Positions 33,095-45,116 of a stretch of DNA of 64,000 nt are shown here, piece after piece (the stretch's first letter is position 1; the number at the start of each line of letters is the position of its first letter). A model generated the notes under the pieces. That model did not search any database and was not told the DNA's origin. It saw only the letters and a list, made by a program, of their open reading frames with translations. The stretch is from Massariosphaeria phaeospora (Eukaryota; Ascomycota; Dothideomycetes; Pleosporales), in the NCBI GenBank assembly GCA_011032825.1, contig JAADJZ010000003.1:1-64000 (forward strand). The letters run 5' to 3'. The translations under genes and the position numbers were made by a program.

Positions 33095-34327
33095 AGTGTC
33101 CAATTGATGTCAGAAGAGGTGTGATTTCGAGATAATCGCAGCTCAGCTCAGCTCAATGAAAGAGCCGAAGACCTTGAGACATCTAAAAAGCCAGAGATAA
33201 CTCTTATGTATGCACCCACCGCGGAGGATCAAGCTCCCCTGCAGCGCCATGCACGCAATCGCACAGACGCTGTGCGTCGCAGGCGTTCGGTGTCCAGCCA
33301 GATCGCGGCACGGCTGGATGTAATGGAGTACAACGGTCGCTCCCGTCTATGGTTCGCACGGCTATTCGCAGGATCGATTTCCCAGCTGGGGCGATCATGA
33401 TAAGAGGGGAGGAGAAGGACCTTGGGACGGGTTGGTGGGAGATAAGCTCTGGTCTTGGTATTCTTCGCAATGATGACCTGGTCTTTTGATCATGAGAAAT
33501 TCGGAACGCTGCATAACTGGATCTCCCAGAGCATGAGCTCTACAAAGTCGGTGTTGGCAGCAGTGCGCATGGATTTACGGGCGTCCGAAGGAAGTAGGTA
33601 CGTGCAGCGCGGGAGAGATGTCGGGCGCCACCGATCTGACCTTCAACTCCTTCGACATGTTGTTCGGGGTTGCTTGTCTTCGAGGGGTGGTGCAGATAAG
33701 GGCGTGGGGAAGGGAGGATGTCCAGTAAGACGTCGTGGAGTAATCACTGGGAAATCTCCGCTTCAACATAACCTAGTCCAAACAAGATTAGCGCACTTGG
33801 CCTTGGCAACCGTCATCGCACGAGCCTCCCCACGAACGCTTCCATCTGTAGCCACACATCACTTCATCAACAGTCATTCTGTAACGTCGTCATGAATCAA
33901 ATCCCAGACAGTATCGCAGCTGTTTGAGGCTCAGATAGTATGAGCACGCTCCTCCTTCTTCACCCCACACGCAGACAGCGGTCGAGAGTACCTTCCATGC
34001 TCCGCCAGCGACACAATGAAGATGCAGTCTGTGCCAACAGTTCTCGGGCAAATCGAATGAAACTAAATCCGCGCAGTCAAATCGAGATGCGGATGGTGTA
34101 AATATCGATACCCTGACTGTAATGGACTCGTGAGGTTTTAAGTAAGAGACGGTAATTCAGTGTCACGTTTTCATGATCCAATCATTTCATATGCTATTAT
34201 GCACCTTTTGTGCACCTAGTTTGTATTCTGTTATGTATAACCGGGGCGATGTATTCTATGTTTTCTGTACTGACAATACAGCATACACATGTTTCTCAGT
34301 CAGCCTCGAGTAGCTGAAAGCTACAGC
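33095..34327. other. Intergenic region
   Basis: Permease promoter side and 3' flank of the first zinc-ribbon gene. No gene is supported; a plus-strand frame near 33455-33895 lacks a convincing ATG and has no family resemblance. Confidence 0.5.
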
Positions 34328-34894
34328 CTACTGCCTCCATCTACGTGGTCGACTAGCCTTACGAGGGGCGTTCGTCCTCAATGGATGGCCCTCCACGGAA
34401 CATTCCGGCAGAGCGAACACCTTCAGGAAATTCTGGTTCAGCTTGTAACCACATGCACACTTCCTAGTTACACAAAGAGAAAGAGTAGCGTATACAGAGT
34501 TAGCTTCCGGATATAGGCGCCATGACAAGCCGCAAGAGGGACAGAGGATTCCGAACGGGACCTCTCCCTCTCCAACCAACGTGTTAATATCTGGCTCGAT
34601 GAATGTGATAATATCCGCACTAGCAGAACATTGTGTACAATACGTGTGGCTGCAGGCCTTGCAGTTCATGAAGCCCACAGGATGTGGCCCACCGGTTTGA
34701 ATGAAGTCGTTGTCCGCAGAACCGCATGAACAGCAAGTCCACAAGCTGGGATCCATTTGATAATAGCATTTCTCCCCTTGTTGCATGAGGGGATGCGTAT
34801 CCTTGAAAACCTTGGACATCTCATTGTTTTCGATTATCGCCATTTGCTTCTTCAAGCCGCGGAGTCGATACTTTTGGATTAACTTGTCGATCAT
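34328..34894 (-). CDS. Double zinc-ribbon-like protein, member A
   Basis: Single exon, 188 aa, start ATG at 34894. Module 1: LWTCCSCG (C54, C57), a GGPHPVGF linker and C78-x2-C81, followed by S-H-T-Y-C86-x2-C89, an extra Cys pair. Module 2: FGILC118-x2-C121-GLSWR, then C146-A-C148-G. The paired spacing is what two zinc-binding ribbons would need. The same framework recurs six more times in the next 20 kb. No signal peptide or membrane segment; the N-terminus is basic and helical. I recall similar fungal proteins being labelled probable double zinc ribbon proteins, but no function is known to me. It belongs with member E and the broken member B (extra Cys pair after CSH, and S/T-W-R rather than HR in module 2). 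Confidence 0.82.
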   Translation of the reverse strand: MIDKLIQKYRLRGLKKQMAIIENNEMSKVFKDTHPLMQQGEKCYYQMDPSLWTCCSCGSADNDFIQTGGPHPVGFMNCKACSHTYCTQCSASADIITFIEPDINTLVGEGEVPFGILCPSCGLSWRLYPEANSVYATLSLCVTRKCACGYKLNQNFLKVFALPECSVEGHPLRTNAPRKASRPRRWRQ

Positions 34895-35915
34895 GATGAT
34901 GGAGCAGGTCTACAAGAAGAGCTATTTGGAGTTTTTTTTTCACCAAGAGGCTGAATGCGAGAAACAATATATACCCGGAGAGGTGTTGAGTCTACAGCAT
35001 CGTGCTATCACATCGCGTTGTGCTCACGTTTCTCGGTCTGCAACGACCTCTTTGTACCGATACAATGTCAAAGACATCGGACTACTCCTGGTGTCGATAA
35101 GCCAACACCAGGCTTCTAGCAATGAGAAAATGGTCATTCAGGTACCAAGGTTCATGCTTTGTCGTACAAGTGTATCCCAGGGCTGACTCGCTGACCAGGT
35201 GCCGCATGCGTCAGGCTGATCCGCTCACCGAGAGTTCCGAAACGAAAGCTATATCCCGTCGATCATCAAACTATCCCCTACCTTATTATCAGCCTTCGCG
35301 GTCGTTTATGCTACTGTAACAAGGCTGTCATGCGATGTTACAATAATGTAGCAGCAGGCCAGCTCAGCCCCCAGCACGATTCAAAAGCCCTGCCAGCGAT
35401 TGGGGCATCTGAATCTATCCCTACTGGATATATTATCTCAAGGCGTAGCCTGTCTACAGGATTAATAACACAATACTGAGTGTTCACGATGGCGGTGGCG
35501 GAGTGCATGCCGCTAACGCACCCTTGCATAGATCAATTGTTCGACAAAGAACCACACGATAACAAACCATGCACCAAACACTATTCCAAAGAAGATCTGA
35601 GGGACTCGTTTCTGTCAGTGGTAACAAATGATAGTAGGTCTATCAGCTAAAACTACCAAGATGATGCACACGAGGAAGTCCAACACTCTCGACGCGTTGC
35701 GAGGTCGACAAGACTGAAAATCGTACTCGTAAAAGGCCATCACATGAAATCTAGCGTCATGTGTCACTCTAAACTCGGCCGCGGCTGTGATCTTGGCCAC
35801 ACCATATAAACTTACAGCATACCTAGATGAGATACGTCTTCGAACAACAAGATGACGATAGCTTCCTATATCTTCCTGTGCCAACTCGCTTCACAAATTC
35901 CTCGCATCCTTGGCG
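34895..35915. other. Divergent intergenic region
   Basis: Shared upstream region of member A (minus) and the four-TM protein (plus); no gene supported. Confidence 0.5.
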
Positions 35916-37968
35916 ATGGAAGGTTCCGACACAGCCCGCAAGACGCTAGTGAATGAAGAGCATACGACTTGTCAAGATGAGGGACCATCTCCTTCTTTTT
36001 CCCCTACATGCTCTGCACTTATAACCCCACCGGTGACAGAAGATAACATGCCAGAGAAACAGGTATTATCCCCGGCGATGTTAACGCAAAAACGTCGAAT
36101 CCACAGATGGAAGTCTCCCCTCCTCATAGCTACCTTCTTTTCCATCGGGTTCGCAATGATCCTTGCACATTGTGTCCTGTATGCTAAACTTAGTGGTCGA
36201 ATTGTGGGCGATTCAGCGAGTCAGGAAGAGAAAATAAGGTACGCGGAGTCAGGTGGTTGCATCACATGACATATTGACACGACATCAGATTCGGTACTGC
36301 ATTTGCATTCCTTACTCAAATTTGTCTTTCCTCAAGCATCTGGGCTATCTATACACAATGGTTCTGGCGCATAGTGAAGAAAACGGAGTTGACCGTAGCA
36401 GCTTTAAATGCTGCATTTGGCGTCGACACTTCAGCGCTGTCTCTTCTCAATCCAGAGATGATCAGGAAAGTGCGAATTGGCTCTGCTATGCCATTCTTTG
36501 CGTGGTAAGTAGTCTGTTGTACACCGTGTAGACCTCTGCTCACGGTAACGAAGGACTTTGCTGCTTCTACCGTTCTTCACACCCGCGACTCTCTGCATCT
36601 ATCCTAGTACGGACGAAGTGCAGGTGATCGCAGCTATACCGTACCCTGATATTGCGAGCAGCAACATGAACCACAAATTCGCATACTCGCCGCCACAACG
36701 CCGTGGCACCATACAGTTTTTGGACGACAAGAGTGGGACATTCATAGGACCGCGAACAATTCTCAGCACCCTTTCCGCCGCGACTGCATCTCTTGGCGAC
36801 TTCCTGCCCATAGACCTGCCCTTCAAGAACTCGGCATATTCGGTCACGTTCTTTGCACCAATCATCAAATGCGAGGACGCCAATTCTACAGATGCGAAAC
36901 GAATGGATGATTTTCTTCAGGAAGAAATGGCGACAAAACTCAGCACGAACAATGAGATAAACAGCGCTTATTACGGGTTTGTGCCCACGTACAACGACAC
37001 TGGGCATGTATTTGTAGCATCAAAGCCGCGGCAGCAGACACCTTCGAGGGCGACAAACCAGCTCTGGATAACTTTCCTCCTGCCAATCCCGGATGAGAAT
37101 GGAAAGAGGATCAAGAATCGCCATTATCAAATATGCCAACCACACAATGCATCCTACGGTCTCACCATCTCACGCCAACACGGGTACCAAAATGTCTCCG
37201 GCTCGTACGACATCCTTGATGCTGTACCGTATCCCGACGACGGACCAAATGACGTATCAGATATGTCATACACGGCGTTCATATGGGCCATCAGTGACCA
37301 ACTGGTTGGAAGACTCGCCTGGTCTGCCCGAAGCAACCAGTCTGACACTCGCCTAGCCGAGCAGTTTGGCATCATTGATACGCCACTCCGAAATACCAAT
37401 CTTCTAGGCAGCCTTGACCTGGATGCTTTCTATGAGTTTGACGAAGATTACACGCTTTACGCAAACGAAAACAGATCGCTCTCGGATCAGCGGTTGCAGG
37501 ACAAGGCCAAGGCTCGGAATCGCACTCTGGATGTTCTGATTGAGGAATTGAGTTTCAACACTACGGTTAGCTTGATGCACAACTCGCTCCTCACGTTCGT
37601 ACACCTCGATATTTCCTCTTTTTCTAGGTCTTACACTAACAACCCCTAGTCTCAAAACCAGCAGCTTAGTCCACCTCACCAACGACGTAAACCGCTACGC
37701 CTATAGGCGCTACGGCCACTTCGTCCCATACGCTCTCGCAAATCTGCTCACACTGGTCATCCTCATCGTAGGAATATATTCGTACGTCAAAGACGGCGTG
37801 ATGCCAGATCGGAAAGTGCAGGACATCTTGAGTGCAGTGAAAGGGGCTGAGATTGCGCAGGCGGTTCGGTCGAGGAAGAGGAGTGTGACGGCGGTTGTTG
37901 TGGGAGGTGAGTTTGTTTTAAGGGCGGGACCGGCTAGAGTGGACAGCGGAGGAAAAGAGAGGGACTAG
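35916..37968 (+). CDS. Conserved fungal multi-pass membrane protein of unknown function
   Basis: Model: join(35916..36238, 36289..36504, 36554..37594, 37650..37968), 632 aa, introns of 50, 49 and 55 bp. Membrane segments: SPLLIATFFSIGFAMILAHC near residue 70, FAFLTQICLSSSIWAIYTQW and FFAWTLLLLPFFTPATLCI around 110-190, and YALANLLTLVILIVGIYSYV near the C-terminus. The roughly 330-residue stretch between TM3 and TM4 is soluble, contains many NxS/T sites and two or more Cys, and is probably extracytoplasmic. Splice sites were chosen to rebuild these helices (KIR|FGTAFAF, FAW|TLLLLPF, NSLLT|LKTSS). Proteins with this layout occur widely in filamentous ascomycetes without known function. The start is the first in-frame ATG. 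It lies between zinc-ribbon members A and B. Confidence 0.85.
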
Positions 37969-38215
37969 GAAAAGGAAAGATACGGAAACGGACGAGAGTG
38001 GAATCAAGCTGAGGTTAAGTTCATGTAATTGAGTTGTATGGATGCGAGATGCTCAGACTCAGCAGAAGCGATCAGCGATTGCAAGGTGGTCGAGTTGGCC
38101 GCGGACTCAAGTTGGAGGCGGTCGTACTAATCGTCGGGCGATGCTAACCAAGTAAGATCACAGCCATTTGACGGACGTGCGATTGGAGAAGTATCTTCAA
38201 TAACCACATAACTGC

Positions 38216-38869
38216 TTACCTAGTCGCTGACATACCAAGATTGGCCCTCAACCGCCGCACCATCGCCGCAGTATTATTAGCCCCCCCATATATCGCCCCT
38301 TCCACACTCCAACACGCCCAAGGCTTCCACAAGCTCGGCCTTGCCCCACAAACGCACTTCCTAACCGCGCCCCAATACACACACTCCCGGTCCAGGATCT
38401 TCTTCCGCAGCGTCACCACCGCGCGCCAGCTCATGCCACACGCACTGCACACATGCGCGAACGGCAAGCGCCTATCCGCCTCCCTAAACTTGGCCTTGTG
38501 CTGCGCGTCCAGCTGCCGGATCTCGGTGCCAATGGAGTGCGAGGGCCCGATCACGTGCGAATGGCGAGCAGTGCGCGCAGACGAGCACGCCGAGCGGATG
38601 GCGGCCCGGGAGCACGATGATGCCGTTGCGGTACGTGCAGGCGTGGCAGTGCCAGGTGCCGGTTATTCGCGAGGAGGTTAGCGCGATGGCGGTGTGGAGG
38701 GAGCCGTGGATAGAGATGTGGCGCGCTGCTCGAGGTGTGCGATGTGTGCTGTGATGGACGCTTTGCGATGGGATTGATAGCGTTCGGTTAGGCAGATGGG
38801 GGAGTTGTTGACGAGGGTGTCCTTACATTTGAAGAGCAAGTTGTGGTAGGTGGAGGTGAGGGAGGACAT
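38216..38869 (-). pseudogene. Double zinc-ribbon-like gene, member B, with a one-base frameshift
   Basis: Exon 1 from ATG 38869 to 38827, an intron 38826-38726 (GTAAGG...CAG with a CTAAC branch site), then exon 2 from 38725 to 38216. Exon 2 holds module 1 (TWHCHAC, GRHPLGVLVCAHC) and module 2 (FAHVCSACGMSWR, then KCVCG), but in two different frames. The frames join if one C of the CC at about 38563-38564 is extra; the corrected coding length is then a whole number of codons (183 aa), matching the family. The corrected join also restores CSH after the second Cys pair, as in members A and E. So this is either a recent pseudogene or a one-base sequence error. An in-frame ATG at 38941 would add a low-complexity Pro/His leader and is less likely. 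Confidence 0.65.
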
Positions 38870-39794
38870 TGTGGGGAGGATGTGGAGGGGGTGATGGGGA
38901 GGATGTGGAGGGGGTGAAGGGGATGAGTGGATGTGTTTCATAAGGGGCGAATGATAGTTATGTGAAATCTAGTGGATGTTTGACGGTTGTATTGTGTCGT
39001 CTTGATGCAGATTTAGCTAGAAAATGCTGGCGAAAAGTGTATGAGGAGATTCGACTATCAATAGCGAGTAGTCTCGGCCAGATCTAGATCGGACAACAAG
39101 AGAACACGATAAGATAAATAATGCGTAAAGTGTATACGTCCGGTTGGTTCGTTTGAGCATAATAGTCTTCAACTGAGTGGCGGCAGTTGGTATGGCTGAG
39201 ACTAAAGTTGAATCAGCTTCTTTGTTGGTGGTTTGCATACGTGAGATATAGTGTACGTACGCAGAATGTGTCTCTTACACGAATTACTAACACTGAAGTT
39301 ATAAACCTGTATTCTCTCAAAAGTTCCTTCTAGATACCTTTGCTTTCGTTCTCTCAAACAATGCAAGATTGCAATACAAGCCTGCAATTCGCTATAAGTC
39401 ATGTGATAGCCAGTATCTACTCCCGTCCAGAATAGTATTTAGCACTCAGTAAGTTGTCGTCGATAGCCTAGCTAAACATTGTATCTAGACAATTAGCTTC
39501 ATACGGCATCCCTTCCTGTGAATACACGGCACTAATAGAACAGCCTCCAAATTGCGCCTCATTGTGCAAACACACCGCGAGACAGATGCAAAATATACAC
39601 TAGAAAGCTCACTATAGACTGTCACAATGCAGATCCACCGGACATGGAAGTTCAACCCACGGATATAAATTCAACCCCTTCTCCCGGGGCAATAGCTTTC
39701 CTCTTCAGACTACTACCAAACGCAAATCCAAGCAAACCACTTAGGCAAACAAGAAACAACTCAAGAGTATTGTCATCTTGTCAAATCTGCTAAA
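38870..39794. other. Divergent intergenic region between members B and C
   Basis: Holds the upstream regions of both zinc-ribbon genes, a GGATGTGGAGGGGGTGA direct repeat near 38879-38920 and the TATA element of member C. No gene seen. Confidence 0.5.
39664..39669 (+). promoter_or_regulatory. TATA box of member C
   Basis: GATATAAAT about 130 bp before the start codon at 39795. Confidence 0.45.
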
Positions 39795-40427
39795 ATGAGT
39801 TCGCTTAAGATTTCCCCCCTCCAGCGTCTCCGCACTCACCTGACCACAGTCCGGGCAACCAAGCGCATGGCGCTTTCAGAGAAGAATCTGGAGAAAAATC
39901 TCCAGAAAGCGCAGCGCGCGGAGCCACGCACTCCGTATCTCGAATACGCCGGCGCGGAATTCCCGCACTTGCAGGCCGCGGGCGCGCCGCAGACAATGGC
40001 CGACGGTCTTTGGATCTGCGCTTGTAAGCACGAGAACAAGCTGGTGCACTACACGGGTCCACACCCGTTCAAATACGTTCGGTGCGATGCATGCGACCGC
40101 CCCATCAACAAACCGGCGGCCGCATCCGAGATCTTCACGCCCCTTCGACATGATCTCGCAGCCTTGTTCGACTTCAACTCCCGCAAGCTCGTGCCGTATG
40201 GCCAGGTTTGCAGGGGCTGTGGGCTGACTCACCGGGCGAAGGTGACAAAGGCCGGTGAGATAGAGTTCGACGGCCAAGTGTGTGCCTGCGGCGAGGTGGC
40301 GGACGCGACTTGGGTGAGGTTCGCCATCGGGAGCCCGGTCAGGTATCGCTTCGATCCTGAGGCAGCCTACGTCAAAGTTTGGGAGAAGCGGATCCGGCCG
40401 AGGCTGACGAAAACGTCACTTCGGTAA
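39795..40427 (+). CDS. Double zinc-ribbon-like protein, member C
   Basis: Single exon, 210 aa. A basic helical N-terminus of about 65 residues precedes module 1: LWIC75-A-C77-KHEN, TGPHPFKYVRC97-x2-C100. Module 2 follows a variable spacer: YGQVC139-x2-C142-GLTHR, then VC163-A-C165-G and the closing TWVRFAIG. The C-x-C first pair, the EN dipeptide after it and the HR after CGLT put it with members D and F. No signal peptide or transmembrane helix. Zinc binding is inferred from Cys spacing; role unknown. It is preceded by a TATA box, so it is probably a transcribed gene. Confidence 0.84.
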   Translation: MSSLKISPLQRLRTHLTTVRATKRMALSEKNLEKNLQKAQRAEPRTPYLEYAGAEFPHLQAAGAPQTMADGLWICACKHENKLVHYTGPHPFKYVRCDACDRPINKPAAASEIFTPLRHDLAALFDFNSRKLVPYGQVCRGCGLTHRAKVTKAGEIEFDGQVCACGEVADATWVRFAIGSPVRYRFDPEAAYVKVWEKRIRPRLTKTSLR

Positions 40428-40711
40428 ACGAATCTGACGGGCTTCGTTGGCGTTTCCGGATCGTGGCCTTCGGGCTTATACTAACTTACGCAGGATTTCA
40501 TATAACTAGGGCCCAGCGTTGTGCTTTGCACGACGACATGGCTTTAGACACGCTTGAGCTACGGTTGCCGTAACCGAACAACAATTTATCTCTACTGAAT
40601 CGAATCGAATAGAATGTGAACCTCTATATCTGCTTTTGTGATCCCAACTCCTTCGTTCTTCCACGACCAATTACCACAACCGTGAGTCTAATAACCTTCC
40701 AAATCCAACCC

Positions 40712-41629
40712 CTAAACAACACTCAAACTGACATCCAGCGGCAACCGCCTATGCATCCTTAACGAATCAAACTCATAACTAACATGCCCCTTCACAACCG
40801 GCTTCCTCGTAAAAAACACCAACATATCCCTCGTCGTCTCCTTCTCCGGCACCACCGCCTTCACCGGGCTCAAACTATGCTTCCTCTCGTGATCCACAAA
40901 CAGCAACGTATCCAGCAAGTTCTTATGCTGGAAGGTCGCGAGCAGGTGCTTCGGGTCCGTCTTGTCGAACGGCAGCGCATTCGTCTCCGCATTGTCGTGC
41001 ACGAATGTCACTGCGCTGTCGTCGGTCATGTTGTCCGCGCCGAGGAACGTCGTCATGGTGAAGTCGACGCCGTCGCTGTGCACGCCTTCGAGCGCGGGTT
41101 CGCCGACTAGTGTGGGCGTCGTTACTGTGCGGAGGTGGAATAGCGTGCAGATGAAATCGGACGTGTCGTAGTCAAGAGACGGCCGCGGGGTGAAGTCTTT
41201 GCCGACGCCTTGCATCATGAACGTCTTGAATTTGAAGAGTGCGTGCAGCACCGAGTTGCCCTGCAGGTCGTCTTCGATCTCGATGAACTGGCGCACTTGG
41301 CCCGAGTCGTGGCGGACAAAGTCTTCTTCGGCGGAGAGGATGAAGGGCTGGTGTTCCAGGCGGTGTAGCTTTGGGGAGCCGGCTGAGGACAGATCGTACA
41401 TGAAACGACCGTTTTTCGAGCGGCGGAACGGGAGCGTCGGGTCGGTTTGGAGGGTCTCGCTGGTGGCCTGGATGCGTTTGAGATCCTTTGCATCGGCTCC
41501 TAGGGCGAGTAGGATGTTGATCATCTCATTGCTGGGAACGAAGATGGCGCGCTTGCTGAGGAACTTGGAGCGGAGGTTGTAGAGGGTGGTGATGATGTCT
41601 TCAGGGGTGGAATCGACGGAGTGAGGCAT
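40712..41629 (-). CDS. 2OG-Fe(II) dioxygenase family protein
   Basis: Single exon, 305 aa, start ATG at 41629. The centre contains GVHSDGVDFTMTTFLG, in which H184-x-D186 is the first part of the iron-binding triad, and LLFVDHERKHSLSPV, in which H251 followed by S/P is the likely second His. This pattern fits the 2OG-Fe dioxygenase family that includes bacterial isoleucine 4-hydroxylase-type enzymes (PF10014 in my recollection). Such enzymes couple decarboxylation of 2-oxoglutarate to hydroxylation, often of free amino acids. No signal peptide; probably cytosolic. Substrate unknown. It sits between zinc-ribbon member C and an MFS transporter. Confidence 0.8.
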   Translation of the reverse strand: MPHSVDSTPEDIITTLYNLRSKFLSKRAIFVPSNEMINILLALGADAKDLKRIQATSETLQTDPTLPFRRSKNGRFMYDLSSAGSPKLHRLEHQPFILSAEEDFVRHDSGQVRQFIEIEDDLQGNSVLHALFKFKTFMMQGVGKDFTPRPSLDYDTSDFICTLFHLRTVTTPTLVGEPALEGVHSDGVDFTMTTFLGADNMTDDSAVTFVHDNAETNALPFDKTDPKHLLATFQHKNLLDTLLFVDHERKHSLSPVKAVVPEKETTRDMLVFFTRKPVVKGHVSYEFDSLRMHRRLPLDVSLSVV

Positions 41630-42487
41630 GATGACTGAATCAAGGGAGAATGCTGCTAGAAAGAAACGCTTTTTTAGTTCTGTAGATACGAAGACTGGTA
41701 GCTGCTTGTTGCTTGTTCTCGACGGGTGCCATCTGCAGATTTATACTCGTTGGCGTAGTAGATTATAGCACACGTTTAGCAAACGCTCACCGTGGGTTAG
41801 GCAATGCAGGCTGATTACAATTGCGTGATATTGCAACACGAATCTGTACGCGCCGCGCCGCCGCCTATCCCAGCATTGACGCATATTCCATTTTAGATCT
41901 CCCAATCCCCAACCCGCGGTGTAAGAAATGTGACCATCTCTGCATGTAAGACTCCACACGCTAGGGTAACACTGGAGGTCAGTACACTGAGTGGCAAGCT
42001 GTGGAGAAGCCCTGATGATATGGTGAGACCTGCCGTGTAACCCGTAGCCTGGCTCCAACGGTCACTGGATATGGTTCGGATGAACTTCGCATACAAAGGA
42101 CAGAAGCCGATGAACCGAGGTCCATGCAAGCCACTGGAACAAGCTTCTACCGCATAAGATCTGGGCTTAGGTTCTTGGCTGAGAATATTTGTCAAGCTTT
42201 GGGCGTGCAGGGTGCCCCCGGCAGGGAACAATGCACTCATCTGTGGATGCCTATAGTAATATGGTTAGTCCGAATTTTCTAGACCAAACCTAGAAGTATT
42301 TCCAAAAGTAATCACCTAGAGACAGCTCTCCAGATGGTGTGATACCGCCAAGCGCCACTCATTTGTCTAAGTAAAAACCGAAGGTCTGGAATCTAGATGG
42401 GAATTACCCAAGGCAGAGATATCTGCGATGCCACACATTTCGCTCAGCTCCAGCTGATACCTTTGTCTCACACTAGTCCCGAATACG
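41630..42487. other. Intergenic region
   Basis: Upstream of the dioxygenase gene and downstream of the MFS gene; no gene supported. Confidence 0.5.
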
Positions 42488-44240
42488 TCACACCGTGTCG
42501 GTAGTTTCGTCGGCGTCCCTTTCTCTTTTTTGTAGCACCTCCTGGCTGAACTTACTCCCCTCTCTGATTCGATCTCCATACCTGATGAAGACGAAAGGAA
42601 TGACACTCATGCCCAAACTCAGAAAGGCCAACAAGCTGTTTCCCCAGTTGGTCCCGAGTTTTGCGTACATGGATGGCCCTGCAAGTGGAAGCAGTGCACC
42701 AAGAACGCTACGGCTGCAACTCGCAGCTGCTGCTGCACTGGCAGAGTACTCTCGGTACGCATCTGCCATGTAGTTGAGCAGCGAAATGAAAATGAGCACG
42801 AACCCTGCGCCGAAAGGGATGCCAGACAGCATGGGGACTATCCAGTGAATATCGGCTGAGGCGGTCCAGGCGATCCATAGCAGTGAGATTACGTAGAGCG
42901 GCCCGCCCAAACATGCTAGGGGCAGGCGTCGAAACTCTTCTTTCTTTGTCCACTCAAGCCCACGTTCCTTCGCACGCAGAAGGATGCTGTCCCATAACAG
43001 GCATATCAAGAATGCCACGCAGGCACCTGCGGCTACTAGGAGGGGGTCAGCGGGAGGCTGAAGAATAAGCAACAAGCTTGCATGCAGGCACTTACTAGGT
43101 AGGAAAGCGAGTCCCGCGACGCCGGCGTTCATACCGTATGTTCCTTGGAATATCAAAGGGTACGCTTCGAAATATAGAACTATGCAGCATCAGCATGTGC
43201 GATTCGGCCGCAGCATCGTACTGCTTACAGAATATGCCGGTCGCGAATGCAAGGTAGAGACAGCTGAACAACACGATGGGTTCGGTGAACAACATGCGTA
43301 ATGGTCGTGCAAGGATGACGGTAACGAAGTGGGTACGGCGTTCTGACGCAGCCCCGGGGATGACGGGAGTGGCCACGTGTGGGTCAGCCCTGTGTAACGC
43401 TCGTGTCCGTTTGCGCAAGATGACTGGCGCAAAAGTCTCGGGAAGGAGTGCGATGGGGGCGGCGGACGCTCCCGCTAGGATCAGCCCGATCCAGAACGCC
43501 CATCTCCAGCTAACGGGCGACACGAAACCCGATATCGCTGGGGCGAGCTGGGGGCCAAATGCAGTAGCCTTGCTTTCAGTCAGCCACATGTCCGAATTAT
43601 GGAATCCTGGAGGATATTGTGGGTCAACTCACCGCAATGTACAGCGCTATTGCACGGCCTCGCTCTTGTGAGTCCTCGTAAATGTCTGCATAGATTCCGC
43701 CAGTGACGGCAATTGAACTCGACGCAAAAGTGCCACACAGAAGCCGGAATACGAGAAAGAAGGGCCAATTAGGCGCCAGCGCACACGCTAACGTCGCTGG
43801 AATGAAAAGGGCAAATGTTGGCACCATTACTACGCGACGTCCGTATGTTTCGCTGAGCGGGCCAAAGAGGAGCGGCCCGAGGATGTAACCAACAAGATAC
43901 AGGGATATAGGTAAGGCGAGCTGAACCTCGCTGGTTACATTGAAGTCTTTTGCGATATAGTCGATCGCACCGCTGGGTAAAGCAGAATCGAGAACGCTAT
44001 TCGTGATGGCGATCAGGCCTACCGCGACGATGAAGGCTTTCTTCTTCTAGTAGAGAGTTATTGCATGTTCTAAGTATTGATGGCGTAAGAGTAGCTTACC
44101 TTGGACCAATTGACCGGGTTTTCTGAGTCACTAGACGCGAATTTTGCCTCCATAGCCGGGGTTTTCCTTTTTGGGAGATCTGGGAACCGGTGTTCTGAAC
44201 GTGGCGTTGAGTGCGCAATTAACAGACCATGCTTGCGCAT
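42488..44240 (-). CDS. Major facilitator superfamily transporter (DHA1-like)
   Basis: Model: complement(join(42488..43035, 43096..43179, 43229..43568, 43633..44046, 44100..44240)), 508 aa, introns of 60, 49, 64 and 53 bp. The cytosolic start ends in SENPVNWSK, the usual D/S-x-ENPxNW preface of fungal drug:H+ antiporters. Then come GLIAITNSVLDSALPSGAI (TM1), ISLYLVGYILGPLLFGPLSETYGRR (TM2 with motif A) and six N-terminal plus six C-terminal helices. Introns were placed where conserved text resumes, e.g. ALYIA|ATAFGP and GIF|FLYFEAYPL. A later ATG at 44153 is an alternative start. It likely exports a small molecule; substrate unknown. It is divergently arranged with the cupin gene across 875 bp. 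Confidence 0.88.
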
Positions 44241-45116
44241 CCTCGACTTTATATCTTCCTCTTGATGATCCACGTGTCGCACAGGCCTTATGTTGGTCGA
44301 TGAGCTCCATGTAAAGCCTTACGTCTAAAACTTCGCCACCTTGCATTTCCCAAGACATGATGGGCACTTCTGTGGATAGTTGGACACAGAGATGTGTAAG
44401 CGGGTCTATCTGTCGAGTAAGTAATGCTGTGCTAACAAAGATGCATTGAGCTACTTCATGCACTGAGTGTGCATTCTGCAGAAGATCGTAGGTAAGTCAG
44501 GTCGGCGACATTACTGATCTAACATCAGCACTACATTAGGAAGGCGTTGGTGGAGCTTGTGTGCCACAGCCAGTATTACGCGAGCCGCCTCCATTTATTC
44601 CCGAACGTTTGCGGTACCAATTTCCACTCCTAGGTAAGCGCTGAATTTTCGCACTCCCGAGCACAGTAATCCTGCAAACCGCCGTTCCTAGAGCCATGGT
44701 TTCCCATAGTCCAATTTCGGTGTTAGGTAGCACTCAACGACGCAGGTCCGGTAGAAACCAAGGCTTCAATCCGATTTTCGAAAGGTCATGTGATCCAGAA
44801 GCACCCTCAAGCGTCTCTATGATGGGAATTCGTGACGGGTCTTCAATACGTGGGCTTGAACGATAAAATGCCTTCAAATGGCCAAGTCCTTGCCGGTTCG
44901 GTCCTCGGCCATTGTAGGTTGAAAGGCGTCGGCTACTCGGTCATTGAGATGATCCACCGTGGCCGTCGGCTATCGTGGTCGATTCTAAAGGGAGCACACT
45001 CGGTATAGTAGCTGGTGAGTAGCCGATGGCTGTAACGTTGAGCGGGGACATACAAATACTTCAGGCAAAGCATCATTCTGCAACAACTCACCTCTCCCAG
45101 ATTCCAGACAGCGAAA
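44241..45116. other. Divergent intergenic region between MFS and cupin genes
   Basis: No gene supported; may hold shared regulatory sites for the two genes. Confidence 0.5.

Noticed and set aside
33455..33895. 146-codon plus-strand frame
   Set aside because: No ATG at its start, no conserved motif, lies in a promoter-type region.
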